Assembly (NCBI RefSeq): GCF_014595975.1
Contig: NZ_JABWGQ010000023.1
Coordinates: forward strand, 1-64,000
Direction: 5' to 3'
From: Sphingopyxis sp. LK2115
GTDB lineage: Bacteria > Pseudomonadota > Alphaproteobacteria > Sphingomonadales > Sphingomonadaceae
Length of the DNA: 64,000 bases
Shown here: positions 26,901-36,189 of the stretch, in pieces
How positions within the stretch are numbered: the first letter of the stretch is position 1
Layout: each line of letters starts with the position of its first letter
Notes under the pieces: generated by a model
What the model was told of the DNA's origin: nothing
Databases searched by the model: none
The model's input: the letters and a program-made list of their open reading frames with translations, nothing else
Program-made: the position numbers and the translations under genes

Positions 26901-27788
26901 TCATGGAGTAAGCAAGGCCCGCTGGATCTCGTCCACCGCACGATCAACCCTGAAAAAGGTGCGGGTTGGCTCCGGAAAGACGCGAGGCGGCGCGAAATAG
27001 GTCGCGGTATACATCAGCCGCTCATGCCCCGCTGCGACCCTGCTGCCCATGTGCAGGCAGCGCGACGTTTCGACCATGAAGCAGGTGAGACGCGGGCCGA
27101 GAATCTCCTTCTTTGCGTCGACGATGTTGATGGCCCCCGGCATTTGGTCGTCGCGGCGGTGGCTTTTTAATGAAAAGCCGATCCTGTCCGAACAGGGACC
27201 AGGAAGGAATGAAAAAGGCCCGTCTTCGACACTGTTCACGTCGGTCAGGTAAACGAACAATTTGATTACCTTCACATCGTCATGGTCTCGGTGCCAGAGC
27301 TGCGAATAGGCCGGTTCGCCTACCATCGGCGCCGAATGGGTGACGGTGACATAATCCAGACGGGGAACCACGCCGAACAAGCGCGTCACAAGACGGATGA
27401 TTTCGCCCTGCAACGCGAACTGTGCATAGAAATGGCCGGACGGTAACTGGCCATTTTCCATCGCACGTTCGACAAGATGCGACCACAAGCCGCTCTTGGT
27501 TTCGGCAAAAACGCTCTCGGACGCCTTTTCCGCAGCGATGAGGTCGTCGGTGACGTCCCGCAGACAAGCCCTCTGCGCCACGGGAATATAGTCATCGAGC
27601 ATCACAAAGCCATCGCGCTCAAAATCAATCGCTATTCGTTCGGCACGCTCGTCAGCGGCAAGTTGTTGGGCAAGGCGCATCCGACGGGGCAGATCGCCCT
27701 GTCCCGCCAGCCGTTTGGCCGCCTTGACGCCATGTTTGAGCGGCGACCTGTTGATATGCCAGAGCAACCTTTTCGACAGAGACGCCAT
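26901..27788 (-). CDS. Phytanoyl-CoA dioxygenase (PhyH) family protein
   Basis: This 295-aa protein has the facial triad of Fe(II)/2-oxoglutarate dioxygenases: His and Asp in LWHRDHDD, the distal His in CLHMGSR, with an Arg shortly after. FERDGFVMLDDYI at the N-terminal side fits the PhyH family. AAGGAAG sits upstream of the ATG. It is the last gene of the long minus-strand series and is separated from wzx by 46 bp. PhyH-type enzymes in polysaccharide loci may hydroxylate a sugar or a lipid intermediate; the substrate is unknown. Confidence 0.78.
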   Translation of the reverse strand: MASLSKRLLWHINRSPLKHGVKAAKRLAGQGDLPRRMRLAQQLAADERAERIAIDFERDGFVMLDDYIPVAQRACLRDVTDDLIAAEKASESVFAETKSGLWSHLVERAMENGQLPSGHFYAQFALQGEIIRLVTRLFGVVPRLDYVTVTHSAPMVGEPAYSQLWHRDHDDVKVIKLFVYLTDVNSVEDGPFSFLPGPCSDRIGFSLKSHRRDDQMPGAINIVDAKKEILGPRLTCFMVETSRCLHMGSRVAAGHERLMYTATYFAPPRVFPEPTRTFFRVDRAVDEIQRALLTP

Positions 27789-27834
27789 AATCCGCTTCTT
27801 CCTTCACGATATAGTGCACGTCCACCTTATATAT

Positions 27835-29343
27835 TCACGCCGTCCTGACTCGCAGCAGCGACCAAAGGCGTTTCAAAACCCGCACGCGCTCGTCGGGCTT
27901 GATCATCAGGGCGATGAGCGCTGCCGTCCACACCATAGTGGCGCCGCCCAGGATCAGGACCAGATCGATGAAGCCCGGCACGGGAACGAATGCACGGCAC
28001 AGGAGCGCCACGCCAAGCGAACTGACCAGGATGATCGATAGCCATCGGAACAGGCCCGAATCAATGCTCAGCTCGCGCCGGATCAGATCAATCTGGAAAG
28101 GATAAATGACAAACATGCTGACGACCTGCCCGATCACGAAGCTCCATGGCGAAACGAATGGCAGCAGCGCCAGCGACACGCCGATTTGCAGAACAATCTG
28201 AACCGTTACCAAACGATTCAGCCGCTTAACCGCGGCATGGTTTGCAAGCAGCATCGAACCGCCAAAACTTGTTGAAACGCTCAGCAGCGGCACGAACAGC
28301 ATCAGGCTCAACCAGTACCAGTGGGGCTGGATCGCGCTTCCAAGCCAATGGTGGATGATCGGCTCGGCAAAAACCATGGCCATGACCGTCACCGGCGCAA
28401 ACAGCGCGAACGCCGTCAACGTCCCCACCAGTCCGAGTTTTGACACCGCTCCAGTCTCGTCACCGGCCTGCAGGCGCGCGGCAAGCGGCACGACCGTGCT
28501 GCTTGTAAGGGCAAAGATCGACTTGGCGAACCGCGGAATCCTGACAATCGCATCAAAAAGGCCGACCGCCGCCGGTCCGACCAGCAGGCCGAGCAACGGC
28601 GAGGCAATTTGCGTTTGCATAGTGCCGAGAATCTTGTTCGAGAACATCGTTCCCGACCAGGCGAATATGTCCTGACGCACCGATCGGTCATATCGCGCAA
28701 GCCGAAGGCCGTTTGCGCGGCAGAGGCCAAAGGCAAAAAAGGTCGCCATCGCGGCGCGTAACGTGACGCTCGACAAAAAGGCCAGGCAAATGGCGTTCGC
28801 ATCATAACCGCCATCCACAAGCATCAGCGTCGCCCCCCCAAAGGTCAGTGCGGACGCAACCTCGCAGCTGCGCAACTGCCCAAAATGTTCAAAACCCTTG
28901 ATGATCCCTTCCGCGATGAGCGAAAGGAACAGAAAGGGAAGCAATGCGGCGGTAATCCTCAATATGTTCGCAAAACCGTTCTGCTGGGCGGAGGGGATCG
29001 ACAGCCAGCCCGAAATATGTCCGGCGGCCAGGGCGATCGCTGATGCAGCCACAATGGACGTCGCGAGTGAAATGACGCACAGCACGGTGATGCCCTGTCC
29101 CGCGGCCAGCCACCCCCCCTTTGCACGGGCGGTTGCGACCAGGCGGGTGGCATTCTCGCCGACGCCAAGATCGAGAAACCCGAATGCCGCGCTAGGAAGA
29201 AATATCCGCGCCAGAATGATCTGACCATAGCCCGCCACACCATAGGCGGCGATCAGGACCGGCGCGAGCAGCAGCCCGACCAGGCTCACGATGAAATAGG
29301 CGATGCCGGTCAGGGCAACATTACGGGCCAGAGAAGCAAACAT
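27835..29343 (-). CDS. wzx: Polysaccharide flippase (Wzx/MOP family)
   Basis: This 502-aa inner-membrane protein has about twelve to fourteen hydrophobic segments spread over its length and the layout of the MOP/RfbX flippases that move undecaprenyl-linked repeat units to the periplasm. The ATG at 29343 follows the aminotransferase stop by 13 nt; an in-frame extension to 29400 overlaps that gene and is not conserved-looking. Its place after the nonulosonate genes fits export of a unit that contains this sugar. Confidence 0.85.
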   Translation of the reverse strand: MFASLARNVALTGIAYFIVSLVGLLLAPVLIAAYGVAGYGQIILARIFLPSAAFGFLDLGVGENATRLVATARAKGGWLAAGQGITVLCVISLATSIVAASAIALAAGHISGWLSIPSAQQNGFANILRITAALLPFLFLSLIAEGIIKGFEHFGQLRSCEVASALTFGGATLMLVDGGYDANAICLAFLSSVTLRAAMATFFAFGLCRANGLRLARYDRSVRQDIFAWSGTMFSNKILGTMQTQIASPLLGLLVGPAAVGLFDAIVRIPRFAKSIFALTSSTVVPLAARLQAGDETGAVSKLGLVGTLTAFALFAPVTVMAMVFAEPIIHHWLGSAIQPHWYWLSLMLFVPLLSVSTSFGGSMLLANHAAVKRLNRLVTVQIVLQIGVSLALLPFVSPWSFVIGQVVSMFVIYPFQIDLIRRELSIDSGLFRWLSIILVSSLGVALLCRAFVPVPGFIDLVLILGGATMVWTAALIALMIKPDERVRVLKRLWSLLRVRTA

Positions 29344-29356
29344 TGTCCGATGTGCG

Positions 29357-30859
29357 TCACGCGACCCGATGGGCCAGATTTGCCCGCGCGATCGCCGCAC
29401 GAAGCGCCTCGGCGACCCTGTCGACCTGTGTGGCCGTCATGTTGGAGCCGGAGGGCAGACACAGACCACGCGCGAAAATATCGGCTGCAACATCGCGATT
29501 ACCCCCGGCTGTCACATAACGACAACCAGCGAAGATCGGCTGCATGTGCATGGGCTTCCAGACATGTCGCGCCTCGATGTCGAGCCTGGCAAGCTCAGCA
29601 ATCAGATCGCCCGGATTCAATCCGTCAGCCAGCGTTGCCGTGGTCAGCCATCGATTGGATCGACTTCCTTCAAACTCGGGCATCCAGACAAGACTCTCAA
29701 CATCCGCCAAAGCCTCGCGATAGCGTTCGAAAACGGCGCGGCGCGCGGCAACACGTTCTTCCAGTCGTGCAATCTGACCCCGGCCGATTCCTGCCAGGAC
29801 ATTGCTCATCCGGTAATTGAAGCCCAGTTCGACATGCTCGTACCAGGGAACATCCTCACGGGCCTGCGTCGCCAGCTTGCGCGCGTGCGCCGTGATCGCC
29901 GGATCATCGGCGACCAACATTCCGCCGCCCGATGTCGTGATGATCTTGTTGCCGTTGAAACTGAAAATGCCGATGCGGCCGAAACTGCCGCACGACCGTC
30001 CGCGAAGGCTCGATCCAAGTGATTCAGCGGCATCCTCGATCACCGGCACAGCGTATCGATCGCAAATCGGCAGGAGGCGGTCATAATCGGCCGGCTGGCC
30101 ATAAAGGTCGACGATGATGACGGCCTTGGGCATATGGCCTTCGCGTCGACATTGATCGAGCGCTCTCTCCAGCGCAATCGGGCACATGTTCCAGCTGCCA
30201 TCTTCGGCGTCGACAAAAATGGGCTCGGCTGCTTGATAAAGGATGGGGTTGGCGCTTGCTGCAAAGGTCAGCGACGAGCAAATGACCCGGTCTCCACGCC
30301 CGACTCCGAGCAGGATGAGCGCCAGATGGATCGCAGCGGTTCCCGACGACAACGCCGCCGCGCTCGCAACGCCAGTGACAGCCGCAACCTCGCGCTCGAA
30401 CGCATCGACATTGGGTCCCAGCGGCGCAATCCAGTTCGATTCAAAGGCTTCGCGAACAAAGTCCATTTCATCGCCGCTCATATGCGGGGCGGACAGGAAA
30501 ATCCGCGCGGCAAGGTCACGGCGCAGATACAGTCCGGCGACCTGTCCGTCCTCGTCCAGCAGCGGGAGTTGGTCGATCGAGTGCCGGTCCATCAGCGCCA
30601 GCGCGGCTTCGCCGCCGAGGCCGTCGGGAGCGGTGATGGATGGCGAATCGCGCACATCGTCAATCGGCGAATCGAGCGTCCGGCCAGCAATCAGCAGTCG
30701 CCGGACATCGCCGTCGGTCACGGTCTGGAGGAACCGTCCGGACGCATCGACATGAAACAGAACGCCAAAGCCCGTTTCATTCAGACGCCCCAGCGCGTCG
30801 CGCAGGGTCATGCCGCTTTGCAGAAGCAGATTGGCGACTTGTCGGCGAGGAACGCTCAC
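29357..30859 (-). CDS. CBS-domain pair fused to DegT/DnrJ/EryC1 aminotransferase
   Basis: This 500-aa protein joins a tandem CBS module (about residues 10-120, with TDGDVRR at 48-54) to a full PLP-dependent sugar aminotransferase (about 122-495). Lys305 in SFNGNKIITTSGGG is the PLP lysine, and EDAAES (275-280) is the cofactor ring motif. The transferase should aminate a 4-keto-6-deoxy sugar nucleotide made by the dehydratase at 44205-46157, a LegC/PglE-type step. The start is GTG, overlapping the acetyltransferase stop (GTGA). CBS pairs bind adenine nucleotides, so allosteric control is possible. The fusion is unusual for this enzyme class. Confidence 0.88.
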   Translation of the reverse strand: MSVPRRQVANLLLQSGMTLRDALGRLNETGFGVLFHVDASGRFLQTVTDGDVRRLLIAGRTLDSPIDDVRDSPSITAPDGLGGEAALALMDRHSIDQLPLLDEDGQVAGLYLRRDLAARIFLSAPHMSGDEMDFVREAFESNWIAPLGPNVDAFEREVAAVTGVASAAALSSGTAAIHLALILLGVGRGDRVICSSLTFAASANPILYQAAEPIFVDAEDGSWNMCPIALERALDQCRREGHMPKAVIIVDLYGQPADYDRLLPICDRYAVPVIEDAAESLGSSLRGRSCGSFGRIGIFSFNGNKIITTSGGGMLVADDPAITAHARKLATQAREDVPWYEHVELGFNYRMSNVLAGIGRGQIARLEERVAARRAVFERYREALADVESLVWMPEFEGSRSNRWLTTATLADGLNPGDLIAELARLDIEARHVWKPMHMQPIFAGCRYVTAGGNRDVAADIFARGLCLPSGSNMTATQVDRVAEALRAAIARANLAHRVA

Positions 30860-31509
30860 AACAGGAACTCGTCAAGCCGTCGGCGTTCGGTCGCGGGGTT
30901 GCCGAGCCACAGGCTGTTGGCGGGGACATCCTTGGTCAGCGTGCTCCCCATCCCGATCATGCACCCCTGCCCCAGCGTCAATCCCTGCCTTATGCTGGCC
31001 CCCGTTCCGATCTCGACCCCCGCACCTGCGGTGACGCCGCCCGAGCAGGCAACGAGCGGCGCGAGGGTATTGAAATCGCCCAGCTCTGTATCGTGCCCGA
31101 CAGTGGTGTTCAGGTTGACAATCACATGCCGCCCGATGCGTATCTGCGTCGTGATCGACACATTCGCGCAGACAAGACTGCCTTCGCCGATCGACACATA
31201 GCCGGACAATGCCGCACTGCGATGCACCACGGTGCCGAAACGGGGATTTCCGGTCTTCATCATGCGGCGCACGACGGCCTGTCTTGAACGCGGAGCGCCG
31301 ATGGCCACGAGGAAATGATGATCGGCGAAGCGGTGCCAGTCGTCGACGCGGCCAAGCACCGGAACGTCGCAGACCGATTGTCCCTGCACGCCATCGTCAT
31401 CGTCCAGAAATCCCGTCACAGCCCATCCCTCGCGCGATTCACGCGCGGCCCAGAGCGCCTCGCGCCCAAGGCCCCCTGTGGCGACTATGATGATCTTCGA
31501 TTCAGCCAT
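30856..31509 (-). CDS. Sugar O/N-acetyltransferase, NeuD/PglD family
   Basis: This 217-aa protein has an N-terminal Rossmann-like half (IIIVATGGLGREAL) that binds the sugar nucleotide and a C-terminal left-handed beta-helix of hexapeptide repeats. His at VGHD is the likely catalytic base. The family includes PglD and LegH, which acetylate the 4-amino group of UDP-sugars, and NeuD, which O-acetylates sialic acid. Given the aminotransferase just downstream, the N-acetylation step is the better guess. The ATG at 31509 has a GGGGG stretch upstream. Confidence 0.85.
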   Translation of the reverse strand: MAESKIIIVATGGLGREALWAARESREGWAVTGFLDDDDGVQGQSVCDVPVLGRVDDWHRFADHHFLVAIGAPRSRQAVVRRMMKTGNPRFGTVVHRSAALSGYVSIGEGSLVCANVSITTQIRIGRHVIVNLNTTVGHDTELGDFNTLAPLVACSGGVTAGAGVEIGTGASIRQGLTLGQGCMIGMGSTLTKDVPANSLWLGNPATERRRLDEFLL

Positions 31510-31519
31510 GGACGGCCCC

Positions 31520-32662
31520 CTAATATGCATTGACCTTCATCCGCAGCGCGGGATCGGAAAAATCGGTCTTTTCCAGTATTTCGCAAATCCTGACGTCGGC
31601 ATGCGGTTCGCCATAAACATTGCGCAAGCCGTGCGAATCGAAAGTGATCGCCTTCGCTATCGCGCGACCGATCGCATCGCGTTCGGGCGGAGCGTCGAAA
31701 ATGTTCGCGCTCCGCAGCCTGCCAACCTGCCTTTCGCCGACGTTCACGACCGGCGTTCCGAATGTCGCCGCCTCGACAATACCGCTCGAAGAATTGCCAA
31801 TCAGGAAACGGCATTCGGCAAGCATGGCGAGATAATCCGCCCTCGGCATGTGATCAATCACCGCGAGCCGCCCCGCATCCTGCATCGATTCGATTTCGTT
31901 CCGAATGGCCGTGGTGCCATGGTCGGCGTTCGGCATCAACGCCACGCATCGGAACGGATGGTCCGCCAGCGCGTCGAAAATGGCTCGCCATTGCACTCCC
32001 GCTTCGGCAGCCTGCTGAACGACGGGGTGAAAAAGCAGCAGGACAAATGGCTCGTCCTCCGTGACCCCATAACGATTGCGAACGGTCACGGCAGTCGCAC
32101 GATCCGGCGCCGCCAGACCGACAAGCCCCGGTGCGCCCACATCGAATATCCGGTCGGGGTCCTCCCCCATGCGAATCAGGCGCTGGCGCGCATCGTCGTT
32201 CGACACACAATGGATATGCGCCAGTTTGGAAATGGCGTGGCGGATGGATTCGTCGACCGAGCCCGATCGGTCGCCCCCCGCAACATGAACGATCGGCACA
32301 TCTGCAAAGAGCGCAGCCGTCGCCGCGCCCAGCATCTCGCCGCGATCGCCCAGCAGCAACAGCGCGTCGCAACAATTTTCCGCCAGATAGTCGGCAACGC
32401 CGCAGGTAATGAGGCCGGCCGACAGGCCCATGCCGTGACCGCTGTCATTGTCGATCGGGACCGGGATCGTCCGGTCGACTGCAAGACCGGACGCGCTGAC
32501 CTCCCGCTCGGTGCGACCGAACCGGTCCGACAGATGCATTCCCGTGACGATCAGTCGCAGTTCCAGGCGCGGCGATTGGTCGATCGCCCGGAGTGTGGGC
32601 AGCATCAGGCCGAAATCGGCCCGCGTCCCTGTCAGATAGACGATGCGTTTCGATCGGGTCAC
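31520..32662 (-). CDS. neuC: UDP-N-acetylglucosamine 2-epimerase, hydrolysing (NeuC/LegG type)
   Basis: This roughly 380-aa enzyme epimerises C2 and releases UDP, giving a free ManNAc-type sugar for the NeuB step. TGTRADFGLMLP at the N-terminus, LLLGDRGEML, HVAGGDRSGSVDESIRHAISKLAH and GNSSSGIVEA are hallmarks of the hydrolysing type rather than the WecB type. The GTG start overlaps the neuB stop (GTGA). With the acetyltransferase and aminotransferase next to it, the likely substrate is UDP-2,4-diacetamido-2,4,6-trideoxyglucose (legionaminate route), but UDP-GlcNAc is possible. Confidence 0.88.
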   Translation of the reverse strand: MTRSKRIVYLTGTRADFGLMLPTLRAIDQSPRLELRLIVTGMHLSDRFGRTEREVSASGLAVDRTIPVPIDNDSGHGMGLSAGLITCGVADYLAENCCDALLLLGDRGEMLGAATAALFADVPIVHVAGGDRSGSVDESIRHAISKLAHIHCVSNDDARQRLIRMGEDPDRIFDVGAPGLVGLAAPDRATAVTVRNRYGVTEDEPFVLLLFHPVVQQAAEAGVQWRAIFDALADHPFRCVALMPNADHGTTAIRNEIESMQDAGRLAVIDHMPRADYLAMLAECRFLIGNSSSGIVEAATFGTPVVNVGERQVGRLRSANIFDAPPERDAIGRAIAKAITFDSHGLRNVYGEPHADVRICEILEKTDFSDPALRMKVNAY

Positions 32663-33711
32663 CCGATGTCGTCCTGACACAGCTTGCTGCCCCGCGCGAT
32701 GTCGCGCGTCGCCGTGCGCCCGAAAAGCCAGTCCGCGCGTTCAGGGCCGATACCGTCACCAGGCCGCAGAAAGGCGATGGTCGCAGCGGTCAGCCTGTCC
32801 CCTTTTTTGATATCGGCCCGCGCGAAAGCACTGCGGCGAACCAGGGTGCGCGTCGGAATCTCGACCGGCATGGGACGCTTGACGCCGTCGCCGAGAGCAA
32901 GTTCGACATGACGAATGGCGTCGATCATCGCGCGCAACTGCCGGGGTTCCAGCGACGCCGCATGATCGGGGCCGTGATCCCGGCTGTTTTCCGTAAAATG
33001 CTTTTCAATCACCGTTGCGCCGCGCGCGACCGCTGCGACCGCAATCTCTGTTCCCAGGCTATGATCCGAATAGCCCACCGGCAGGTCAAGTTCCGCGGCC
33101 AATGTGTCCATTGCGCGCAGGTTCACGCTCGCTGCCGGAGCCGGATATTCGGATGTGCAGTGCAGAACAACCAGGTCTCCCGGCGAAGCGGACACACCCG
33201 CCGCGCCCTGCGCCGCGCGAATCCAGTCCACGGCCCGGACGACCTCGGCAAGATCGGCCATGCCCGTCGACAGGATGATCGGACAGCCGACGCTTGCGAC
33301 CTTGTCGATCAGCGGCTTGTTCACAATCTCGCCGGAAGCGATCTTGATCCTTTTCATCCCCAGGCCGATCAGCATGTCGACCGCCCAGGGCGCAAAGGGC
33401 GTCGACATGAACTCGATCCCCCGCTCGGCGCAATGACGCGCGATCCGTTCATGCGCGGCATCGTCCAGTTCGAGTGCCCGGATCATCTCATATTGCGTGC
33501 CCGCGCCGGTTTGACGCTGTTGATAGGCCGCCTTCTGCGCATCGGGGGTGACGACTTCATCGGTTCGAAATGTCTGGAACTTGACCGCATCGGCTCCTGC
33601 GTCGGCGGCAATGTCGACCAGGCGCAACGCCTTGTCCAGCGATCCGTCGTGGTTTACGCCCGCTTCCCCGATAACGAATGTTCGCCCGCCGGAACCTTCG
33701 CCGCTCACCAT
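32659..33711 (-). CDS. neuB: Nonulosonic acid synthase (NeuB/LegI type)
   Basis: NeuB condenses a mannosamine-type six-carbon sugar with phosphoenolpyruvate to form a nine-carbon nonulosonic acid. The 350-aa protein has the TIM barrel (IGEAGVNHDGS, VKFQTF, KIASGEI, STGMADLAEV, VGYSDHS, IEKHFT) and the C-terminal SAF domain (from about residue 285, RRSAFARADIKKGD). Its ATG overlaps the SDR gene stop by 7 nt. It is the simpler of two synthases in the locus and sits with neuC, a cytidylyltransferase and an SDR as in legionaminate clusters. Confidence 0.93.
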   Translation of the reverse strand: MVSGEGSGGRTFVIGEAGVNHDGSLDKALRLVDIAADAGADAVKFQTFRTDEVVTPDAQKAAYQQRQTGAGTQYEMIRALELDDAAHERIARHCAERGIEFMSTPFAPWAVDMLIGLGMKRIKIASGEIVNKPLIDKVASVGCPIILSTGMADLAEVVRAVDWIRAAQGAAGVSASPGDLVVLHCTSEYPAPAASVNLRAMDTLAAELDLPVGYSDHSLGTEIAVAAVARGATVIEKHFTENSRDHGPDHAASLEPRQLRAMIDAIRHVELALGDGVKRPMPVEIPTRTLVRRSAFARADIKKGDRLTAATIAFLRPGDGIGPERADWLFGRTATRDIARGSKLCQDDIG

Positions 33712-34502
33712 GCCGTCAATCCTCCGTCAACCACGATATTCTGGCCATTGATATAAGAGGCACCGTCGCTCGCAAGAAACAGCATGGCGTCCGCGATCTC
33801 CTCGGCTTTCGCCATGCGCCCCATCGGCACTCGCGCCGAATAGCGACCCACGAACGTCTCGTTCTGACCGCTGAACACGCCTCCGGGTGTCACGGCATTC
33901 ACCCGCACGCCCTTTGAACCCCAATAAGTGGCGAGATATTTGGTGAGGCCCCAAAGACCCGCCTTGGCAGCGCTGTAGACCGCAGGTGAATTGATCGCGC
34001 GCCCCTCATACTCCGCGCCTTCGTAAATGCGCTGGTCGGGGGCAACGATGCCGTAAATGGACAGCGTATTGACGATCGTTCCCCGGCCCCGCGCCGCCAT
34101 GAGCGGGCCGAAATGCTGACAGCACAGCATGGCCGTCGTCAGGTTTATCGCCATCACTTCATTCCACTCGTCCAGCGGGAAATGCTCGAACGGCGCAAAG
34201 ATGTTCTTCGATTTGCCGGCGACATTGTTGAACAATGCGTCGACCGGGCCATGTCTGGCCTCGACACTCGCAGCCAGCTCGGCCACCTGCCCGGGGTCGG
34301 TCAAATCGCAGGGCATGGCGAATGCGGCCGCCTTGTCCTCCTGCAGCGCGTCTCGCGCGGCTTCCAGGGCCCGCTCGCAGCGGTCGACCATCACCAGGCG
34401 CGCGCCATTGCGGACGAACCGTTCGGCCGCGACGCGCCCGATGATGCCGCCCGCGCCCGTCAGCACGACAAGTTTTCCCGACAACGGACGATCCTTGTTC
34501 AC
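33705..34502 (-). CDS. Short-chain dehydrogenase/reductase (PtmA-like)
   Basis: This classical SDR of about 265 aa has TGAGGIIG near the N-terminus, NNVAG, catalytic Ser and the YSAAKAGLWGLTK motif with Tyr and Lys. In Campylobacter and related legionaminate gene sets an SDR (PtmA) lies beside the cytidylyltransferase and synthase, as here, but its exact step is not settled. The start is a GTG at 34502 with AAGGGG upstream, overlapping the previous stop (GTGA); the longer in-frame ORF to 34643 is antisense-like and overlaps the neighbour. Confidence 0.87.
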   Translation of the reverse strand: MNKDRPLSGKLVVLTGAGGIIGRVAAERFVRNGARLVMVDRCERALEAARDALQEDKAAAFAMPCDLTDPGQVAELAASVEARHGPVDALFNNVAGKSKNIFAPFEHFPLDEWNEVMAINLTTAMLCCQHFGPLMAARGRGTIVNTLSIYGIVAPDQRIYEGAEYEGRAINSPAVYSAAKAGLWGLTKYLATYWGSKGVRVNAVTPGGVFSGQNETFVGRYSARVPMGRMAKAEEIADAMLFLASDGASYINGQNIVVDGGLTAW

Positions 34503-35191
34503 TGGCCCGCCCCTTCCCGCATCAAAAGTTCGACGAGCTTGAAGTCCAGCTCGGAATCGATGTCGATGGATCTTTCGCGCGGCATGACATGGAGCCGCGG
34601 CTCGCTGTCCCAAAGGACGGTGCCGAGCGCGTGACGTTTCCACACATAGATGGACGCATTCATCGCATAAACCGGCGGCGCCGCCTGACGTGCGACCACA
34701 TGCCCCGATTCCGACCGCTTCGAAAGCCGGGCAATCCCGGTTTCGTCAACCTCAACCATATTGAAATAAGGGTTCTTTTCGGCCTCGAAAGCCGTAATCA
34801 CCGCTTCGGCGCCCGCATCGACCAGATCAAGACAGGCATCAATGTCGGCGGACAGTCGCAGGGGCGACGTCGGGTCCAGATCGACAATCCGGTCCACGTC
34901 ACAACCGGCGGCCTCGACATGTTCGACCAGATGCCGAATGACCGGAAGCTTTCCGGCCGTATCGGTCGCGAGTTCAGCCGGACGCCGATAAGGAACGGTT
35001 GCCCCCGCCGCCCGCGCAATATCGGCAATCGCTTCGCTGTCGGTCGACACAAAGACACGATCGATGCGCGAATGCGCCAACGCCATTTCGATCGTATGGA
35101 CAATCAACGGCTTGCCAAGCAGCGGGCGGATATTCTTTCCCGGCACGCCCCGCGACCCTCCGCGCGCGCAAATCGTACAGATGGTGCTCAA
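34499..35191 (-). CDS. neuA: Acylneuraminate (nonulosonate) cytidylyltransferase, first copy
   Basis: This 230-aa enzyme activates a nonulosonic acid with CTP to the CMP-sugar. ICARGGSRGVPGKNIRP at the N-terminus is the nucleotide-binding signature. DLDPTSPLR and DIDSELDF carry metal and sugar contacts. The start is TTG, its TTGA overlapping the stop of the oxidoreductase gene. Together with the SDR and neuB it forms a tight block. A second copy (38426-39112) has clearly different sequence, so the two may act on different nonulosonates. Confidence 0.92.
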   Translation of the reverse strand: MSTICTICARGGSRGVPGKNIRPLLGKPLIVHTIEMALAHSRIDRVFVSTDSEAIADIARAAGATVPYRRPAELATDTAGKLPVIRHLVEHVEAAGCDVDRIVDLDPTSPLRLSADIDACLDLVDAGAEAVITAFEAEKNPYFNMVEVDETGIARLSKRSESGHVVARQAAPPVYAMNASIYVWKRHALGTVLWDSEPRLHVMPRERSIDIDSELDFKLVELLMREGAGQ

Positions 35192-36189
35192 TTCCCGTCC
35201 CCGCCCTGATCGACAAATGCGTGCGCCGCGATAGCGAGCCGGGTGGCCTTCAAACCCTCGTGCAGCGGCAACCGCGTCATGCCCCGCCCATGCGCCGCAT
35301 CGAGCAGTTCCGCAAGCTCAAGCCGATAGGCCGCATCAGCCGATGCAGCGCCGACAACCCGCTGCTCTTCGCCGCTGGCACCGTGCAAGACGAGCGTTGC
35401 AGCGCGGAAATCGAGCGTCGCCGTCGCTTCCTCGCCAATGACGCGGATCTCGCGCCGCGGCGTGCGCGACACATAGTCAAGCGCGATCTCGACCGGCAAT
35501 CCGTCGGCCGCGCGCAGATGGAGCAGCGCGACGTCCTCGCTCGTGATGTGAAGCGAGCTTCGCTGGTCCCGCACGGCGTGCAACAATGTGCAATCGCCGA
35601 AGAACATCACCGCCAGGTCGATTTCGTGGACAAGATCAAAAATCACGCCGCCCCCACGCTCCCGCGAGGCCGAATAGGATGTGCGATAATCGCTGCCGGG
35701 GCGCCAGTCGGGCAGATATTGGCCGCATTCGAAACGGGCGCGGATCAGCCTTCCGAGCCGACCTTCATCGAGCCAGCTTTTGAGACGGACCACCAGGTCG
35801 GTGAACCGCAGAACACAGCCCACCTGCGTTGGAGGCAGGTCGACGCGTCGCAATCCTTCCAGATAGGCGCAATCCTCCGCGCGGATCACCACAGGTTTTT
35901 CGATGAACGTGGGGATCCCCGCGGCGAGGAGTGTCGGCAGCGTATCGAAATGGCGGTCCGACGGCGACGCGACGATCGCCATGGCAGGGCGCCATTCGAT
36001 GGCCTGGTCCAGTGCCCGGAACACATGAGCCTGCATCATCGACGAATAATCGTCGGCCCCGCCCTCGTGACGAAGAAACGCCAGCCGCCCACCCGGGACC
36101 AGGCCCTTCAGGTTTGCGACGTGCCGCCGACCGATTGACCCTGTCCCGATGACAAGAAATCGCGGGGAATCGGCGTCGTTCAAAACCAT
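35188..36189 (-). CDS. Gfo/Idh/MocA family NAD(P)-dependent oxidoreductase
   Basis: This 333-aa protein has an N-terminal Rossmann motif (IGTGSIGRRH, residues 14-23), the EKP motif that marks the active site of this family, and a C-terminal alpha/beta domain. It probably oxidises or reduces a hydroxyl of a sugar or sugar nucleotide. The ATG overlaps the stop of the trifunctional synthase by 10 nt and the TGA overlaps the next start. Its place between two nonulosonate modules suggests it tailors one of these sugars, but the substrate is unknown. Confidence 0.85.
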   Translation of the reverse strand: MVLNDADSPRFLVIGTGSIGRRHVANLKGLVPGGRLAFLRHEGGADDYSSMMQAHVFRALDQAIEWRPAMAIVASPSDRHFDTLPTLLAAGIPTFIEKPVVIRAEDCAYLEGLRRVDLPPTQVGCVLRFTDLVVRLKSWLDEGRLGRLIRARFECGQYLPDWRPGSDYRTSYSASRERGGGVIFDLVHEIDLAVMFFGDCTLLHAVRDQRSSLHITSEDVALLHLRAADGLPVEIALDYVSRTPRREIRVIGEEATATLDFRAATLVLHGASGEEQRVVGAASADAAYRLELAELLDAAHGRGMTRLPLHEGLKATRLAIAAHAFVDQGGDGN

